Source of the DNA: Sanguibacter hominis ATCC BAA-789
GTDB lineage: Bacteria; Actinomycetota; Actinomycetes; Actinomycetales; Cellulomonadaceae
DNA length: 64,000 nt
Assembly (NCBI RefSeq): GCF_012396185.1
Contig: NZ_JAAXOW010000001.1
Coordinates: forward strand, 620,001 to 684,000
Reading direction: 5' to 3'
Part shown: piece by piece, positions 42,661 to 50,945 of the stretch
Layout of the letters: each line of letters begins with the position of its first letter
Position numbering within the stretch: position 1 is the first letter of the stretch
The notes under the pieces: model-generated
The model's input: the letters and a program-made list of their open reading frames with translations, nothing else
Databases searched by the model: none
Told to the model about the DNA's origin: nothing
Program-made: the position numbers and the translations under genes

Positions 42661-42727
42661 TCTCGGGTCCTTCTTGTGATGACTGCAGGTTCGGCGCCGT
42701 CCGTGCGACGGCACCGGTGGGTTCGAC

Positions 42728-43486
42728 TCAGATCTTGGCGACCTGGTTGAACGAGAGCTCGACCGGGGTCTCCCGGCCGAAGATCGAGACCAGCACCTTG
42801 AGCTTCTGACCCTCGGCGTTGATCTCGGAAATCGTGGCGGGCAGCGTCTCGAACGGACCGTCGGTGACGGTCACGGACTCGCCCACGGTGAAGTCGACCT
42901 CGATCGCACCGGCGGCCGGCTTCGAGGACTTGGCGGCCTCGGGCTTCGGCGCGAGCGACGGAGCGAGCATCGAGAAGACCTCGTCAAAGGTCAGCGGGAC
43001 GGGCTGGTGGGTGTGGCCCACGAACCCGGTCACACCGGGCGTGTGGCGAACCGCGCCCCACGACTCGTCGGTGAGGTCCATGCGCACGAGGACGTACCCG
43101 GGGATACGGACGCGACGGACGACCTTCTTCTGCGCGTTCTTGATCTCCGTCACCTCCTCCATGGGCACCTCGACCTGGAAGATGTAGTCCTCCATGTTGA
43201 GGGACTGGGTGCGGTTCTCGAGGTTGACCTTTACGCGGTTCTCGTAGCCCGCGTAGGAGTGGATGACGTACCAGTCACCGGGCACACGACGCAGCTCGGC
43301 CTTGAACTCCTCGACCGGGTCGACCTCGGCGTCCTCGTCAGCCTCGGGCTGAGCGTCCTGGTCAGCAGCGACGTCCTCGCCCTCGGTGGCCGAGACGTCG
43401 GGGGCCTCGACAGCCGTACCGTTCTCGTCGGCCTCGGCTGCGGGCGCGACGAACTCCTCCGCCGGCTCCAGCGATTCCTGAGACAC
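42728..43486 (-). CDS. nusG: Transcription antitermination/termination factor NusG
   Basis: A 252-residue NusG. Residues 1-60 are an acidic, disordered extension common in actinobacteria. The NGN domain begins [20 protein letters not shown] and includes FPGYVLV-like [17 protein letters not shown]. The KOW domain is at the C-terminus ([20 protein letters not shown]). It binds RNA polymerase and, via KOW, Rho or S10. It lies between secE and rplK, as in most bacteria. Confidence 0.97.
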   Translation of the reverse strand: MSQESLEPAEEFVAPAAEADENGTAVEAPDVSATEGEDVAADQDAQPEADEDAEVDPVEEFKAELRRVPGDWYVIHSYAGYENRVKVNLENRTQSLNMEDYIFQVEVPMEEVTEIKNAQKKVVRRVRIPGYVLVRMDLTDESWGAVRHTPGVTGFVGHTHQPVPLTFDEVFSMLAPSLAPKPEAAKSSKPAAGAIEVDFTVGESVTVTDGPFETLPATISEINAEGQKLKVLVSIFGRETPVELSFNQVAKI

Positions 43487-43577
43487 GTGGGGACCTGCTT
43501 TCTGCTGACTACTGACGAACGATGGAGACGTGAGCGCCGGGCGCTCACCTCGCGGGGCGCCGTGGTGTTCGGCTCGG

Positions 43578-43862
43578 TCAGGCGCCGAACAGCCAGAGCA
43601 TGAACTTGCCGACGCCCATGTCGACGACGGTGATGAAAGCCATCACCACGACGAGGAAGACGAGGACGACGCCCGTGTACTGGAGCAGCTCGGAACGCGT
43701 CGGCGTCGTGACCTTCTTGAGCTCGGCGACGACCTGGCGGACGAACAGAGCGACGCGGGCGAAGAACGACTTCTTCTTCGCCGAGCCCTTGGCCGACTCA
43801 GCGCCGTTCACGCGCGCTGCATCAGCGCCCGTCGCCTCAGGGGCAGTTTCGCTCACGTTCAC
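43578..43862 (-). CDS. secE: Preprotein translocase subunit SecE
   Basis: A 94-residue SecE with a hydrophilic 30-residue N-terminus and one membrane helix ([19 protein letters not shown]). The conserved amphipathic stretch [20 protein letters not shown] precedes it. Only one helix is present, the short form usual in Gram-positives. The start is GTG at 43862, with another GTG two codons later. It sits directly after tRNA-Trp and before nusG. Confidence 0.95.
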   Translation of the reverse strand: MNVSETAPEATGADAARVNGAESAKGSAKKKSFFARVALFVRQVVAELKKVTTPTRSELLQYTGVVLVFLVVVMAFITVVDMGVGKFMLWLFGA

Positions 43863-43966
43863 GTCCCTACGTCGCTGGCCTCGTCACTGCCTGCACCTAC
43901 GGGGGATCGATCGACCCCTCCGAACCACTCGACCTGCCAGGCGACCCGTGTTCCGAGCACCTCGCG

Positions 43967-44039
43967 CAGGGTAGACAGGACTCGAACCTGCAACCTGCGG
44001 TTTTGGAGACCGCTGCGCTACCAATTGCGCCACTACCCT
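43967..44039 (-). tRNA. trpT: tRNA-Trp (anticodon CCA)
   Basis: A 73-base cloverleaf. The acceptor AGGGTAG pairs with CTACCCT, the anticodon arm GCGGT/ACCGC encloses loop CTCCAAA with anticodon CCA, and the T arm contains TTCGAGT. The discriminator is G. The 3' CCA is not encoded. Position before secE is conserved in actinobacteria. Confidence 0.97.
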
Positions 44040-44110
44040 TCGGGGCTGCTCCCGCTCCGAGCGGTCTGCGGGCGCAGACCATCAGAGTGGATATCAACCA
44101 CCGACAGGAC

Positions 44111-44140
44111 ACTGTACCCGCTGGGTCCCACGACACCCAA
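44111..44140 (-). promoter_or_regulatory. Candidate promoter of tRNA-Trp/secE/nusG
   Basis: TTGGGT (44135-44140) and TACAGT (44111-44116) are separated by 18 bases on the minus strand, about 70 bases upstream of tRNA-Trp. Confidence 0.4.
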
Positions 44141-44187
44141 ACCGGGCTGCCTCCGCACGCAGAGGTGTGCTCTGCGACACTGGGCTG

Positions 44188-45231
44188 ATGCGAGACCTCG
44201 CGACCCTGCCGAAGGCGCACCTCCACCTGCACTTCACCGGGTCCATGCGGCCCAGCACCCTCGTCGACCTTGCACAGCAGCACGGCATGCGCCTCCCCGC
44301 CGCCCTCCTGAGCGGCACCCCGCTCCAGGTCACCGCGACAGAACGGGGCTGGTTCCGGTTCCAGCGCCTGTACGACGCCGCACGAGCATGCGTGCGCACC
44401 GAGGCCGACATGCGCCGGATCGTCCGCGAAGCCGCGGAGGACGACGCCGCGGAAGGCTCGGGCCGACTCGAGATCCAGGTGGACCCGACGTCGTACGCGC
44501 CGCACGTGGGCGGCATCACGCCCGCCCTCGAGATCGTCCTCGACGAAGCGCGCACCGCCTCCGCCGCGACAGGGACCGAGGTCGCCGTGATCGTCGCCGC
44601 CTCGCGGATGCGGCACCCGCTCGAGGCGCGGACCTTGGCGCGGCTCGCGGTGCGCTACGCCGGGACGGGCGCGGGCGACGTCGTCGGGTTCGGGCTCTCC
44701 AACGACGAGCGACGCGGCCGCACCGACGAGTTCGCGCACGCCTTCCGCATCGCCGCGCACGGCGACCTCGCAGCCGTGCCCCACGGCGGCGAGCTGCTGG
44801 GCCCCGACCACATCGAGGTCGTGCTCGCCGAGCTCGGGCCTCGCCGGCTCGGGCACGGCGTCCGCGCCGCCGAAGACCCGCGCCTGCTCGACACGATCGT
44901 CCGCCAGGGCGTCGCCCTCGAGGTGTGCCCGTCCTCGAACGTCTCGCTCGGCGTCTACGACAAGGCCGCGGAGGTGCCGCTCACGACCCTGCTCGACGCC
45001 GGCACGCAGGTCGCCCTCGGCGCCGACGACCCGCTGCTGTTCGGCAGCAGGCTGACCGCCCAGTACGAGCTCGCCCGGCACGAGCACGGCCTCCCCGACG
45101 AGGTGCTCGCCGACCTCGCCCGCGCGTCCGTGCGCGCGTCGCGCGCGAGCAGCGCGACCGTCGCCCGGCTCCTCGCCGGCATCGACGCCTGGCTCGCCGC
45201 TCCCCCGCCGTCGGGCGCGCCGCGGCCATGA
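44188..45231 (+). CDS. Adenosine deaminase-like metal hydrolase
   Basis: A 347-residue amidohydrolase of the adenosine deaminase family. The N-terminal zinc motif is KAHLHLHFTGS, followed by VPHGGE (catalytic Glu region), LGHGVRAAEDPRLL, VCPSSNVSLG, and ALGADDPLLFGS with the catalytic Asp pair. All key residues are present. The ATG at 44188 puts the HxH motif at the usual place; a GTG seven codons earlier is less likely. It overlaps the kinase gene by four bases. It could act on adenosine or another aminated nucleoside; the exact substrate is not determined by sequence. Confidence 0.85.
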   Translation: MRDLATLPKAHLHLHFTGSMRPSTLVDLAQQHGMRLPAALLSGTPLQVTATERGWFRFQRLYDAARACVRTEADMRRIVREAAEDDAAEGSGRLEIQVDPTSYAPHVGGITPALEIVLDEARTASAATGTEVAVIVAASRMRHPLEARTLARLAVRYAGTGAGDVVGFGLSNDERRGRTDEFAHAFRIAAHGDLAAVPHGGELLGPDHIEVVLAELGPRRLGHGVRAAEDPRLLDTIVRQGVALEVCPSSNVSLGVYDKAAEVPLTTLLDAGTQVALGADDPLLFGSRLTAQYELARHEHGLPDEVLADLARASVRASRASSATVARLLAGIDAWLAAPPPSGAPRP

Positions 45232-46835
45232 CCACCGGCGGCACCACGGGCACTGCGCGCGTCGGCTGGTGGGCGCGCCTGCGCACCGCGGTCGACCGCA
45301 CGTCGGTACGCGCGCGCATCCTCCTCACCGTGCTCACCCTCAGCGCGGTCGGCATGCTGCTCGCCGCCTCGACCGCCCTCGCCCTGCAGACCCGCGCAGC
45401 GGACGACCGCATGGACAGCGACCTCCTCCTGCGCCTCGAGACGTTCACGACGCTCGCCGAGTCAGGCACCGACCCCGGCACCGGTCGCCCGTTCGGGTCG
45501 GCTCGCGACCTCGTCTACGCCTCGATGCGGCTCACCATCCCCGGCCCCAACGAGGGCATGGTCGGGCTCGTCGGCGACAAGGTCGCCCTGACCGCCCCTT
45601 CGTCCGTCGCACTGCGGCTCGAGGACGACCCCGAGCTCGTCGCCGCCCTCGCAGGCGCGACGACCGCGCCGTCCGCCTCGCTGCGCACGACCCGCACGTC
45701 CGAGCGCACCTACCGGTACGTCGTCGTCCCCGTGCACGTGACCCCGCCCGACGGCGTGCCCGCCGAGAGCGTCGACACGACGCACGGCGCGCTCGTGGTC
45801 GCGTACGACCGCGACGTCGAGCGCGCACGCTCGACCCAGGTGTTCTCGACGCTCGCGATCATGAGCGTCGTCGCGCTCGCCGCCGTCGGCGCTGTCGGGT
45901 GGTTCGTCGCCGGCCGCCTCCTCGCGCCGATCCGACGGCTCGACGAGACGGCGCGCCGGATCTCCGAGTCCGACCTGTCCCTGCGCATCCCTGTCACCGG
46001 CGCGGACGACCTCGCCCGCCTCACCGCGACCGTCAACGCGATGCTCGACCGGCTCCAGAACGTGTTCCGGTCGCAGCGCACGCTGCTCGACGACGTCGGG
46101 CACGAGCTGCGCACACCCCTGACGATCGTCCGCGGACACCTCGAGCTCATGGACGCCGACGACCCGCGCGACGTGATCGCAGCGCGCGACGTCGCGCTCT
46201 TCGAGCTCGCACGCATGAGCCGCCTCGTCGACGACCTCATGACCCTCGCCCGTGTCGACCGACCCGACTTCGTCCGCCCCGCGCCGACCGACGTCGGACG
46301 CCTCACTGACGACCTCCTCGACACGCTGCGCCCCCTCGCCGAACGCCGCTGGGTCGTCGACGCCCGGGCCGACGGCGTCGCCCAGCTCGACGCGCAGCGC
46401 ATCGCGCAGGCAGTCGTCCAGCTCGCCGCCAACGCAGCGAGGCACTCCCCCGACGGCTCCACGATCGCGATCGGCTCCGAGACGGACGCCGACGGCACGT
46501 GCCGCATCTGGGTCCGCGACGAGGGCGAGGGCATCGAGCTCGACGAGCAGCCGAGGATCTTCGACCGGTTCCACCGCGGCACCTCCCTGGACGACTCCGA
46601 GGGCTCCGGCATCGGCCTGTCGATCGTCTCGGCGATCGCGGCCGCGCACGGCGGCACCGTGACGGTGCGCTCACGACCCGGGGAGGGCGCGACGTTCACC
46701 CTGACGTTCCCGGACCGCGCCAGACACCTGGAGGCGGACAACGGGCGCGGGCAGGCCCGCACGCGGGACAATGGGACGCAGGACGCCCAGCACACGGCGG
46801 AGGGGGAGGTCGATGGCATCGATCCTCATCATTGA
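45228..46835 (+). CDS. Sensor histidine kinase
   Basis: A 535-residue two-component sensor. Membrane helices lie near residues 28-52 (ILLTVLTLSAVGMLLAASTA) and 205-232, with an extracytoplasmic domain between. HAMP follows (LLAPIRRLDETARRISESDL). The H box is DDVGHELRTPLTIV with phosphorylatable His292, then N, G1 and G2 boxes (ANAARHSPDG, VRDEGEGIEL, GSGIGLSIV). It starts with an ATG overlapping the adenosine deaminase stop and overlaps the response regulator start by 23 bases. About 40 disordered residues end the protein. The signal is unknown. Confidence 0.92.
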   Translation: MTTGGTTGTARVGWWARLRTAVDRTSVRARILLTVLTLSAVGMLLAASTALALQTRAADDRMDSDLLLRLETFTTLAESGTDPGTGRPFGSARDLVYASMRLTIPGPNEGMVGLVGDKVALTAPSSVALRLEDDPELVAALAGATTAPSASLRTTRTSERTYRYVVVPVHVTPPDGVPAESVDTTHGALVVAYDRDVERARSTQVFSTLAIMSVVALAAVGAVGWFVAGRLLAPIRRLDETARRISESDLSLRIPVTGADDLARLTATVNAMLDRLQNVFRSQRTLLDDVGHELRTPLTIVRGHLELMDADDPRDVIAARDVALFELARMSRLVDDLMTLARVDRPDFVRPAPTDVGRLTDDLLDTLRPLAERRWVVDARADGVAQLDAQRIAQAVVQLAANAARHSPDGSTIAIGSETDADGTCRIWVRDEGEGIELDEQPRIFDRFHRGTSLDDSEGSGIGLSIVSAIAAAHGGTVTVRSRPGEGATFTLTFPDRARHLEADNGRGQARTRDNGTQDAQHTAEGEVDGIDPHH

Positions 46836-47475
46836 GGACGAGGCGCGCATCGCGTCGTTCGTCGTCCGAGGGCTCACGGCAGCCGGCTTCAGCTGCACCG
46901 CTGTCGCGACCGCCGCCGAGGGCTTCGACCACGCCCAGTCCGGCCACTTCGACCTCGTCGTCCTCGACCTCGGCCTCCCGGACGAGGAAGGCTTCGCGCT
47001 GCTCGACCGCATCCGCGGCACGGGCAACACCGTCCCCGTCATCATCCTCACGGCACGCGGCTCGGCCGCGGACACCGTCGCAGGTCTCGAGGGCGGCGCC
47101 GACGACTACATGACCAAGCCGTTCGGGTTCGACGAGCTGCTCGCGCGCATCCGGCTGCGGCTGCGCACCGACGTCGGCACCGCGGAGCCCACCGTGCTGC
47201 GGCACGGGAGGCTCTCGCTCGACCTGCGCTCACGACGCGCGTCGCTCGACGACGTCACGGTCGACCTGTCGGCGCGCGAGTTCACCCTCCTCGAGACGTT
47301 CCTGCGCAACCCCGAGCAGGTGCTCAGCCGCGAGCAGCTCCTGTCCCGCGTGTGGGGCTACGACTTCGACCCCGGGTCGAACGTCGTCGACGTGTACGTG
47401 CGGTACCTGCGGCAAAAGCTCGGAGCGTCCGTCATCACGACCGTCCGAGGGATGGGCTACCGGCTCGGAGCCTGA
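46813..47475 (+). CDS. OmpR-family response regulator
   Basis: A 220-residue response regulator, partner of the preceding kinase. The receiver has IIEDEARIASFVV, phosphoacceptor Asp52 in VLDLGLPDEEG, and Lys in MTKPFGFDELLARI. The winged-helix output domain carries LSAREFTLLETFLRNPEQVL and VVDVYVRYLRQKLGASVITT. ATG at 46813 has GGGGGAGG directly upstream. Its DNA target may include the palindromes at 48097-48118 and 48350-48367, which is inference. Confidence 0.95.
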   Translation: MASILIIEDEARIASFVVRGLTAAGFSCTAVATAAEGFDHAQSGHFDLVVLDLGLPDEEGFALLDRIRGTGNTVPVIILTARGSAADTVAGLEGGADDYMTKPFGFDELLARIRLRLRTDVGTAEPTVLRHGRLSLDLRSRRASLDDVTVDLSAREFTLLETFLRNPEQVLSREQLLSRVWGYDFDPGSNVVDVYVRYLRQKLGASVITTVRGMGYRLGA

Positions 47476-47514
47476 GGGCGCCGACGTGGCCCTCCCGGGC
47501 ATCGATCCGGGCGG

Positions 47515-48000
47515 TCAGCCCGCCGAGCGCGGGCTCGGGGCCGACGGCGCAGAGACAGGGCTCTTCGCCGACACGGGCGACTTCGTGGAGACGGGGCTCG
47601 GCGCGGTCTGCACCGACACCGGCGACGCCGTCGAGACGGGTGAGGGAGTCTCGACCGGCGAGGCCGTCGTGGTCGGGCTCGGGGTCGACTGCGTCGAGAC
47701 GACGGTCTGCGGCGACGGGGCGGAGACGACGGACACGGGCGACACGACCGTCCCCGGAGTGATCACCGTGACCGTCGTCGTGGTGCTCGCCGGGCCGACG
47801 AGGGTCGCACGGTCGGCGACGTCGCTCGCCGCGCGGGTGACCGACGCGACCTCCTGAGCAGCCGCGCTCGCGCCAGCGACCTGGACGGCCGGGGCGACGT
47901 CGCGAGCAGGCGCATCCTGGGCGGCCGCTGCTGCCGCCGACGCGCCACCACCGAGCACGCCGATGACTCCGGTGACGATCCACACGCGGGGCTGGCTCAT
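47515..48000 (-). CDS. Secreted Ser/Thr/Pro-rich repeat protein
   Basis: A 161-residue exported protein. A signal peptide (RVWIVTGVIGVLGGGASAAA) is followed by an Ala-rich segment. From residue 75 on there is a low-complexity region of SPVS/TPSPVST units repeated about ten times. The ATG at 48000 has GGAG upstream. It is convergent with the response regulator, with 39 bases between stops. A palindrome lies about 97 bases upstream of its start. Composition suggests an extended cell-wall or surface protein; no sorting motif is present. Confidence 0.75.
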   Translation of the reverse strand: MSQPRVWIVTGVIGVLGGGASAAAAAAQDAPARDVAPAVQVAGASAAAQEVASVTRAASDVADRATLVGPASTTTTVTVITPGTVVSPVSVVSAPSPQTVVSTQSTPSPTTTASPVETPSPVSTASPVSVQTAPSPVSTKSPVSAKSPVSAPSAPSPRSAG

Positions 48001-48096
48001 GACTGGCTCCGTTCTCCGGCCGACGCCGGCTTCGCGTCCCCTCACGGGGCATCCTGAGTCGATCATGAACGTCTTGTGTGAGGAGACGGAAAGCCC

Positions 48097-48118
48097 CGGA
48101 TGAGACACCTCTCATCCG
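48097..48118. promoter_or_regulatory. Palindrome ATGAGA-N4-TCTCAT, site 1
   Basis: A perfect 9-bp inverted repeat (CGGATGAGA and TCTCATCCG) with a 4-base spacer. It lies about 97 bases upstream of the secreted-protein gene. The same core occurs at 48350-48367. The size and symmetry suit a dimeric regulator, possibly the neighbouring response regulator. Confidence 0.55.
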
Positions 48119-48157
48119 AGGCAGGCGACCGGTGCCGCGACCGTCCGCAGGCATGAG

Positions 48158-48192
48158 GAGGGCCCGTCGTCCGGGGGAAACGACGGGCCCTC
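48158..48192 (-). terminator. Stem-loop 1, 12-bp stem
   Basis: GAGGGCCCGTCG pairs perfectly with CGACGGGCCCTC around an 11-base loop containing GGGGGAAA on the plus strand. It lies about 200 bases past the phosphotransferase gene stop and could act as its terminator. Confidence 0.55.
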
Positions 48193-48194
48193 AA

Positions 48195-48224
48195 AGCCCA
48201 GCCGGCCAGGGGAAACCGGGGGCT
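48195..48224. other. Stem-loop 2 next to the first
   Basis: CCGG/CCGG and AGCCC/GGGCT arms flank a loop that again holds GGGGAAA. Two hairpins side by side with the same loop motif are unusual. They may be tandem terminators or an RNA motif. The 48001-48391 stretch otherwise shows no gene. Confidence 0.45.
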
Positions 48225-48349
48225 ACTTCATCCACCGACCCGAAGGCCGAGGTGACCGTTCGACCGAGGCGCGACAGGGAACGCAGCCCCCGATCTCTTC
48301 GGACATTTCTATTGTTACGGCACCTGCCAGGTTCTGCGAGCCGAGACGC

Positions 48350-48367
48350 CATGAGATTGCTCTCATG
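48350..48367. promoter_or_regulatory. Palindrome ATGAGA-N4-TCTCAT, site 2
   Basis: A perfect 7-bp inverted repeat (CATGAGA and TCTCATG) with a 4-base spacer. It shares the 6-base core with the site 250 bases to the left. It lies just downstream of the phosphotransferase gene. Confidence 0.5.
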
Positions 48368-48391
48368 ATGCCCAGGGCGAACACGTGCCGC

Positions 48392-49648
48392 CTAGTCGCG
48401 CACCTCAGAGAGGAGCTGTTCAGCGACAGCGAGCCGCCCGAGCGCGTCGGTCCGAGCCGCCTCGCTCGTGTCGTTCGCCGGCATGCTCGCCAGGAGCGAG
48501 AGCACGACCCCGGCCGCACGCACCCGCAGCGCACCCGGGTGGACAGTGCTGTCGAAGACCGACATCCACCGCCGCAGCGTCGTCGGGACGAGGGGATACG
48601 TCTCCGGGGCGAGGCACGGGAGGACCGCCATGTGCCCCAGCAGGCACGCGAGGTCGTCGACGCGCTGCCCCGGTCCGATCGTGTCGACGTCGAGCAGCGC
48701 CGTCACGGCCGCGCCCGTCATGAGGATGTTCGCCGCGTGGAAGTCTCCGTGCGTCGGCACCACAGGGCCGCGCGGGAAGCGCTCGATGAGCGACGCGATC
48801 CGCGACTCGAGATGCCGGATGCGGTCCGCCTGGTCCGGCAGGACGTTGCACGCCGCGTCGGCATAGTGCGCCGAGCGCTCGGCCCACGGCCGACGCAACG
48901 GGAGCGTCACAGCGTCCGGGTGGATCGAGTCGAGGCACGTGAGGAGGTCACGCGGGTCGACGCTCGCCGCGCCGTCGCGCGCCAGCAGCTCAGGAAGGGG
49001 CTCGCCCTGCGCCTGCGGGAACACGAGCACCGACTCGTCCCACACGTCGAGCACCGGGGGCGCACCCGCCGGCTCGGCGTAACGGTTGCGCGCGAGCAGG
49101 CCGTCGAGCTGGTCCGGACGCACGACCTTGAGGAAGACGCGGCGCCGCTGCGACGTGAGGCTCAGCACGGCCCGGCGCATGGGCCGGTAGCCGATCAGCT
49201 CGAGCACCGCGGTCCCCGGGTCCTCGTCGAGGCGGGTGCGCGCAGCAGCGCGCGTCACGTCCGACGCGATCGGCAGACCCGGCAGCGCCGGGTCTGCCGG
49301 GTGCTTCCACGCGTGCAGGACGCGCTCACCGTTCTGGAGACGCACGATGCCGCTCGCAGGACTGGCAGGCACCTCCACCTGGCCCGTGGTCAGGAGGATG
49401 TACTCCGCGCGCTCGAGCGGGTCGGCCGCCGTCGCGACGCGCGCGTCGAAGCCCACCGTCACCCCCGCGCCTGGCCGGTGGTGCACCTCGTGCACGACAG
49501 CCGACACGAGGGTCGCTCCGGCCGAACGCACGACCGCCTCGAGCGCAGCAAGTCCTTCGGTACCCGTGAGCCAGCCGATGTCGGCCGCCTCCTGCTCCGC
49601 CCGCTGCGCGCGCGTGAGCCGCGGCGCAGAGGTCGCGATCGTCGTCAT
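48392..49648 (-). CDS. Aminoglycoside phosphotransferase-fold kinase
   Basis: A 418-residue protein. Residues 1-190 are a domain I do not recognise, followed by an APH/choline-kinase fold. Kinase features are VFLKVVRP (ATP-binding Lys), VPTHGDFHAANILM (catalytic loop with Asp and Asn), and LLDVDTIGPG (metal-binding Asp). ATG at 49648 is used because upstream in-frame sequence looks non-coding. The fold covers antibiotic, homoserine and sugar kinases, so no substrate is claimed. Confidence 0.8.
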   Translation of the reverse strand: MTTIATSAPRLTRAQRAEQEAADIGWLTGTEGLAALEAVVRSAGATLVSAVVHEVHHRPGAGVTVGFDARVATAADPLERAEYILLTTGQVEVPASPASGIVRLQNGERVLHAWKHPADPALPGLPIASDVTRAAARTRLDEDPGTAVLELIGYRPMRRAVLSLTSQRRRVFLKVVRPDQLDGLLARNRYAEPAGAPPVLDVWDESVLVFPQAQGEPLPELLARDGAASVDPRDLLTCLDSIHPDAVTLPLRRPWAERSAHYADAACNVLPDQADRIRHLESRIASLIERFPRGPVVPTHGDFHAANILMTGAAVTALLDVDTIGPGQRVDDLACLLGHMAVLPCLAPETYPLVPTTLRRWMSVFDSTVHPGALRVRAAGVVLSLLASMPANDTSEAARTDALGRLAVAEQLLSEVRD

Positions 49649-49757
49649 GTCTCCAGTAGACAACGACTCCCCGGTACCGCGCTCGTCAACAACCCACGCA
49701 CTCACCCCGATACCGCCTGATGACACCCTCGCCGCGCGACACCGCTCGTACCTCTCG

Positions 49758-50945
49758 TCACAGCGTGACGCCCACCATGACCGGCTCGGGGACCAGCTCT
49801 ATCCCGAACGCGTCACGCACGCCGTCGCGCACCGCACGCGCGAGCTCGACGACGTCGGCTGCGGTCGCCTGGCCCCGGTTCGTGAGCGCGAGCGCGTGCT
49901 TCGTCGACAGGCGGGCACGGCTCTCCTCCCCGTGCACACCGAACCCCTTGCCGAAGCCCGCACGCTCGATGAGCCACGCCGCGCTCGTCTTGACGAGCGA
50001 CGCGTCGACCGCCCCGAGGGCCGGCCCCGTCGTGACCTCAGGAAGCGAGCTGCGCACCTCGAAGCGCGGCGCGCCCTCCGGGAGCGACGCAGCGTCCGCC
50101 GCGCGCACGACCGGGTTCATGAAGAACGAGCCGGCGCTCCACGTGTCGTGGTCGCTCGCAGGGCCCGCGAGCATCCCCTTGCCCGCACGCAGCTCGAGCA
50201 CCGCCGCGCGCACCTGCGCGATCTCGGCACGGGTACCGACCTCGACGCCGAGGCGGCGCGCCAGCTCCGGGTACGCGACCTCCGGCGAAAGCGTGCCGAG
50301 CCGTGTCTGGAACGCGACCTCCAGCACGACGTAGCGCGGCGACGGCGTCCAGACCCGCCCGTCGTCGTCGGGCTGGTGCATCGAGCGCTTGAGGAGCGAC
50401 GTCCGGTAGCCGAGGCCGAGCTCGCCCACAGCGAGGAGGCGCGCTCGTCCGAGCACGCGGTCGTAGACGCGCACGGTCGAGATCACCCCGGCGACCTCCT
50501 GCCCGTACGCCCCGATGTTCTGCACAGGCGCCGCACCCACCGTGCCCGGGATGCCCGACAGCGCCTCGAGCCCGACGAAACGCTCCGCGACCGCCTGCTC
50601 GACCAGCGCGTCCCACGAGTGCCCCGCCGGCACGCGGAAGCTGCCGCCGCCGCACGAGTCGACCATGTCGACCGTCACGCCCGAGCGGACGTCCTGGACG
50701 ACCACACCGTCGAAGCCCTCGTCTGCGACGAGAAGGTTCGAGCCGCCGCCGAGCACGAGGACCGGGACACCGTCAGCGTCCGCGGCACGCACCGCGTCGA
50801 TCAGCTCGCCCTCCGTCGTCGCCCTGACGAGCGAGCGAGCCGGACCTCCGACGCGGAGCGTCGTGAGGTCGGCGAGGCGCGCAGAAGCGCCCGCGACAGG
50901 GGGCGTCGCAGCGGCAGGGGTCGAGGCGTCGAGCGGAGCGGTCAT
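49758..50945 (-). CDS. murB: UDP-N-acetylenolpyruvoylglucosamine reductase
   Basis: A 395-residue type I MurB that makes UDP-MurNAc for peptidoglycan using FAD and NADPH. The FAD-binding region is LTTLRVGGPARSLV and VLVLGGGSNLLVADEGFDG. GIPGTVGAAPVQNIGAYGQE and the catalytic Ser motif SAGSFFMNP are intact. It overlaps the MFS gene by four bases, so it sits at the end of an apparent lacI-controlled operon although murB is essential. Confidence 0.96.
   Translation of the reverse strand: MTAPLDASTPAAATPPVAGASARLADLTTLRVGGPARSLVRATTEGELIDAVRAADADGVPVLVLGGGSNLLVADEGFDGVVVQDVRSGVTVDMVDSCGGGSFRVPAGHSWDALVEQAVAERFVGLEALSGIPGTVGAAPVQNIGAYGQEVAGVISTVRVYDRVLGRARLLAVGELGLGYRTSLLKRSMHQPDDDGRVWTPSPRYVVLEVAFQTRLGTLSPEVAYPELARRLGVEVGTRAEIAQVRAAVLELRAGKGMLAGPASDHDTWSAGSFFMNPVVRAADAASLPEGAPRFEVRSSLPEVTTGPALGAVDASLVKTSAAWLIERAGFGKGFGVHGEESRARLSTKHALALTNRGQATAADVVELARAVRDGVRDAFGIELVPEPVMVGVTL

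Noticed and set aside
43530-45227. In-frame upstream extension of the histidine kinase gene across the deaminase
   Set aside because: The kinase starts at 45228 in an ATGA overlap; upstream codons lie in another frame of the deaminase gene and across tRNA-Trp.
47486-47857. Plus-strand open frame opposite the SPVS-repeat gene
   Set aside because: The minus strand has a signal peptide and a ribosome site. The plus frame is a mirror of the repeat codons.
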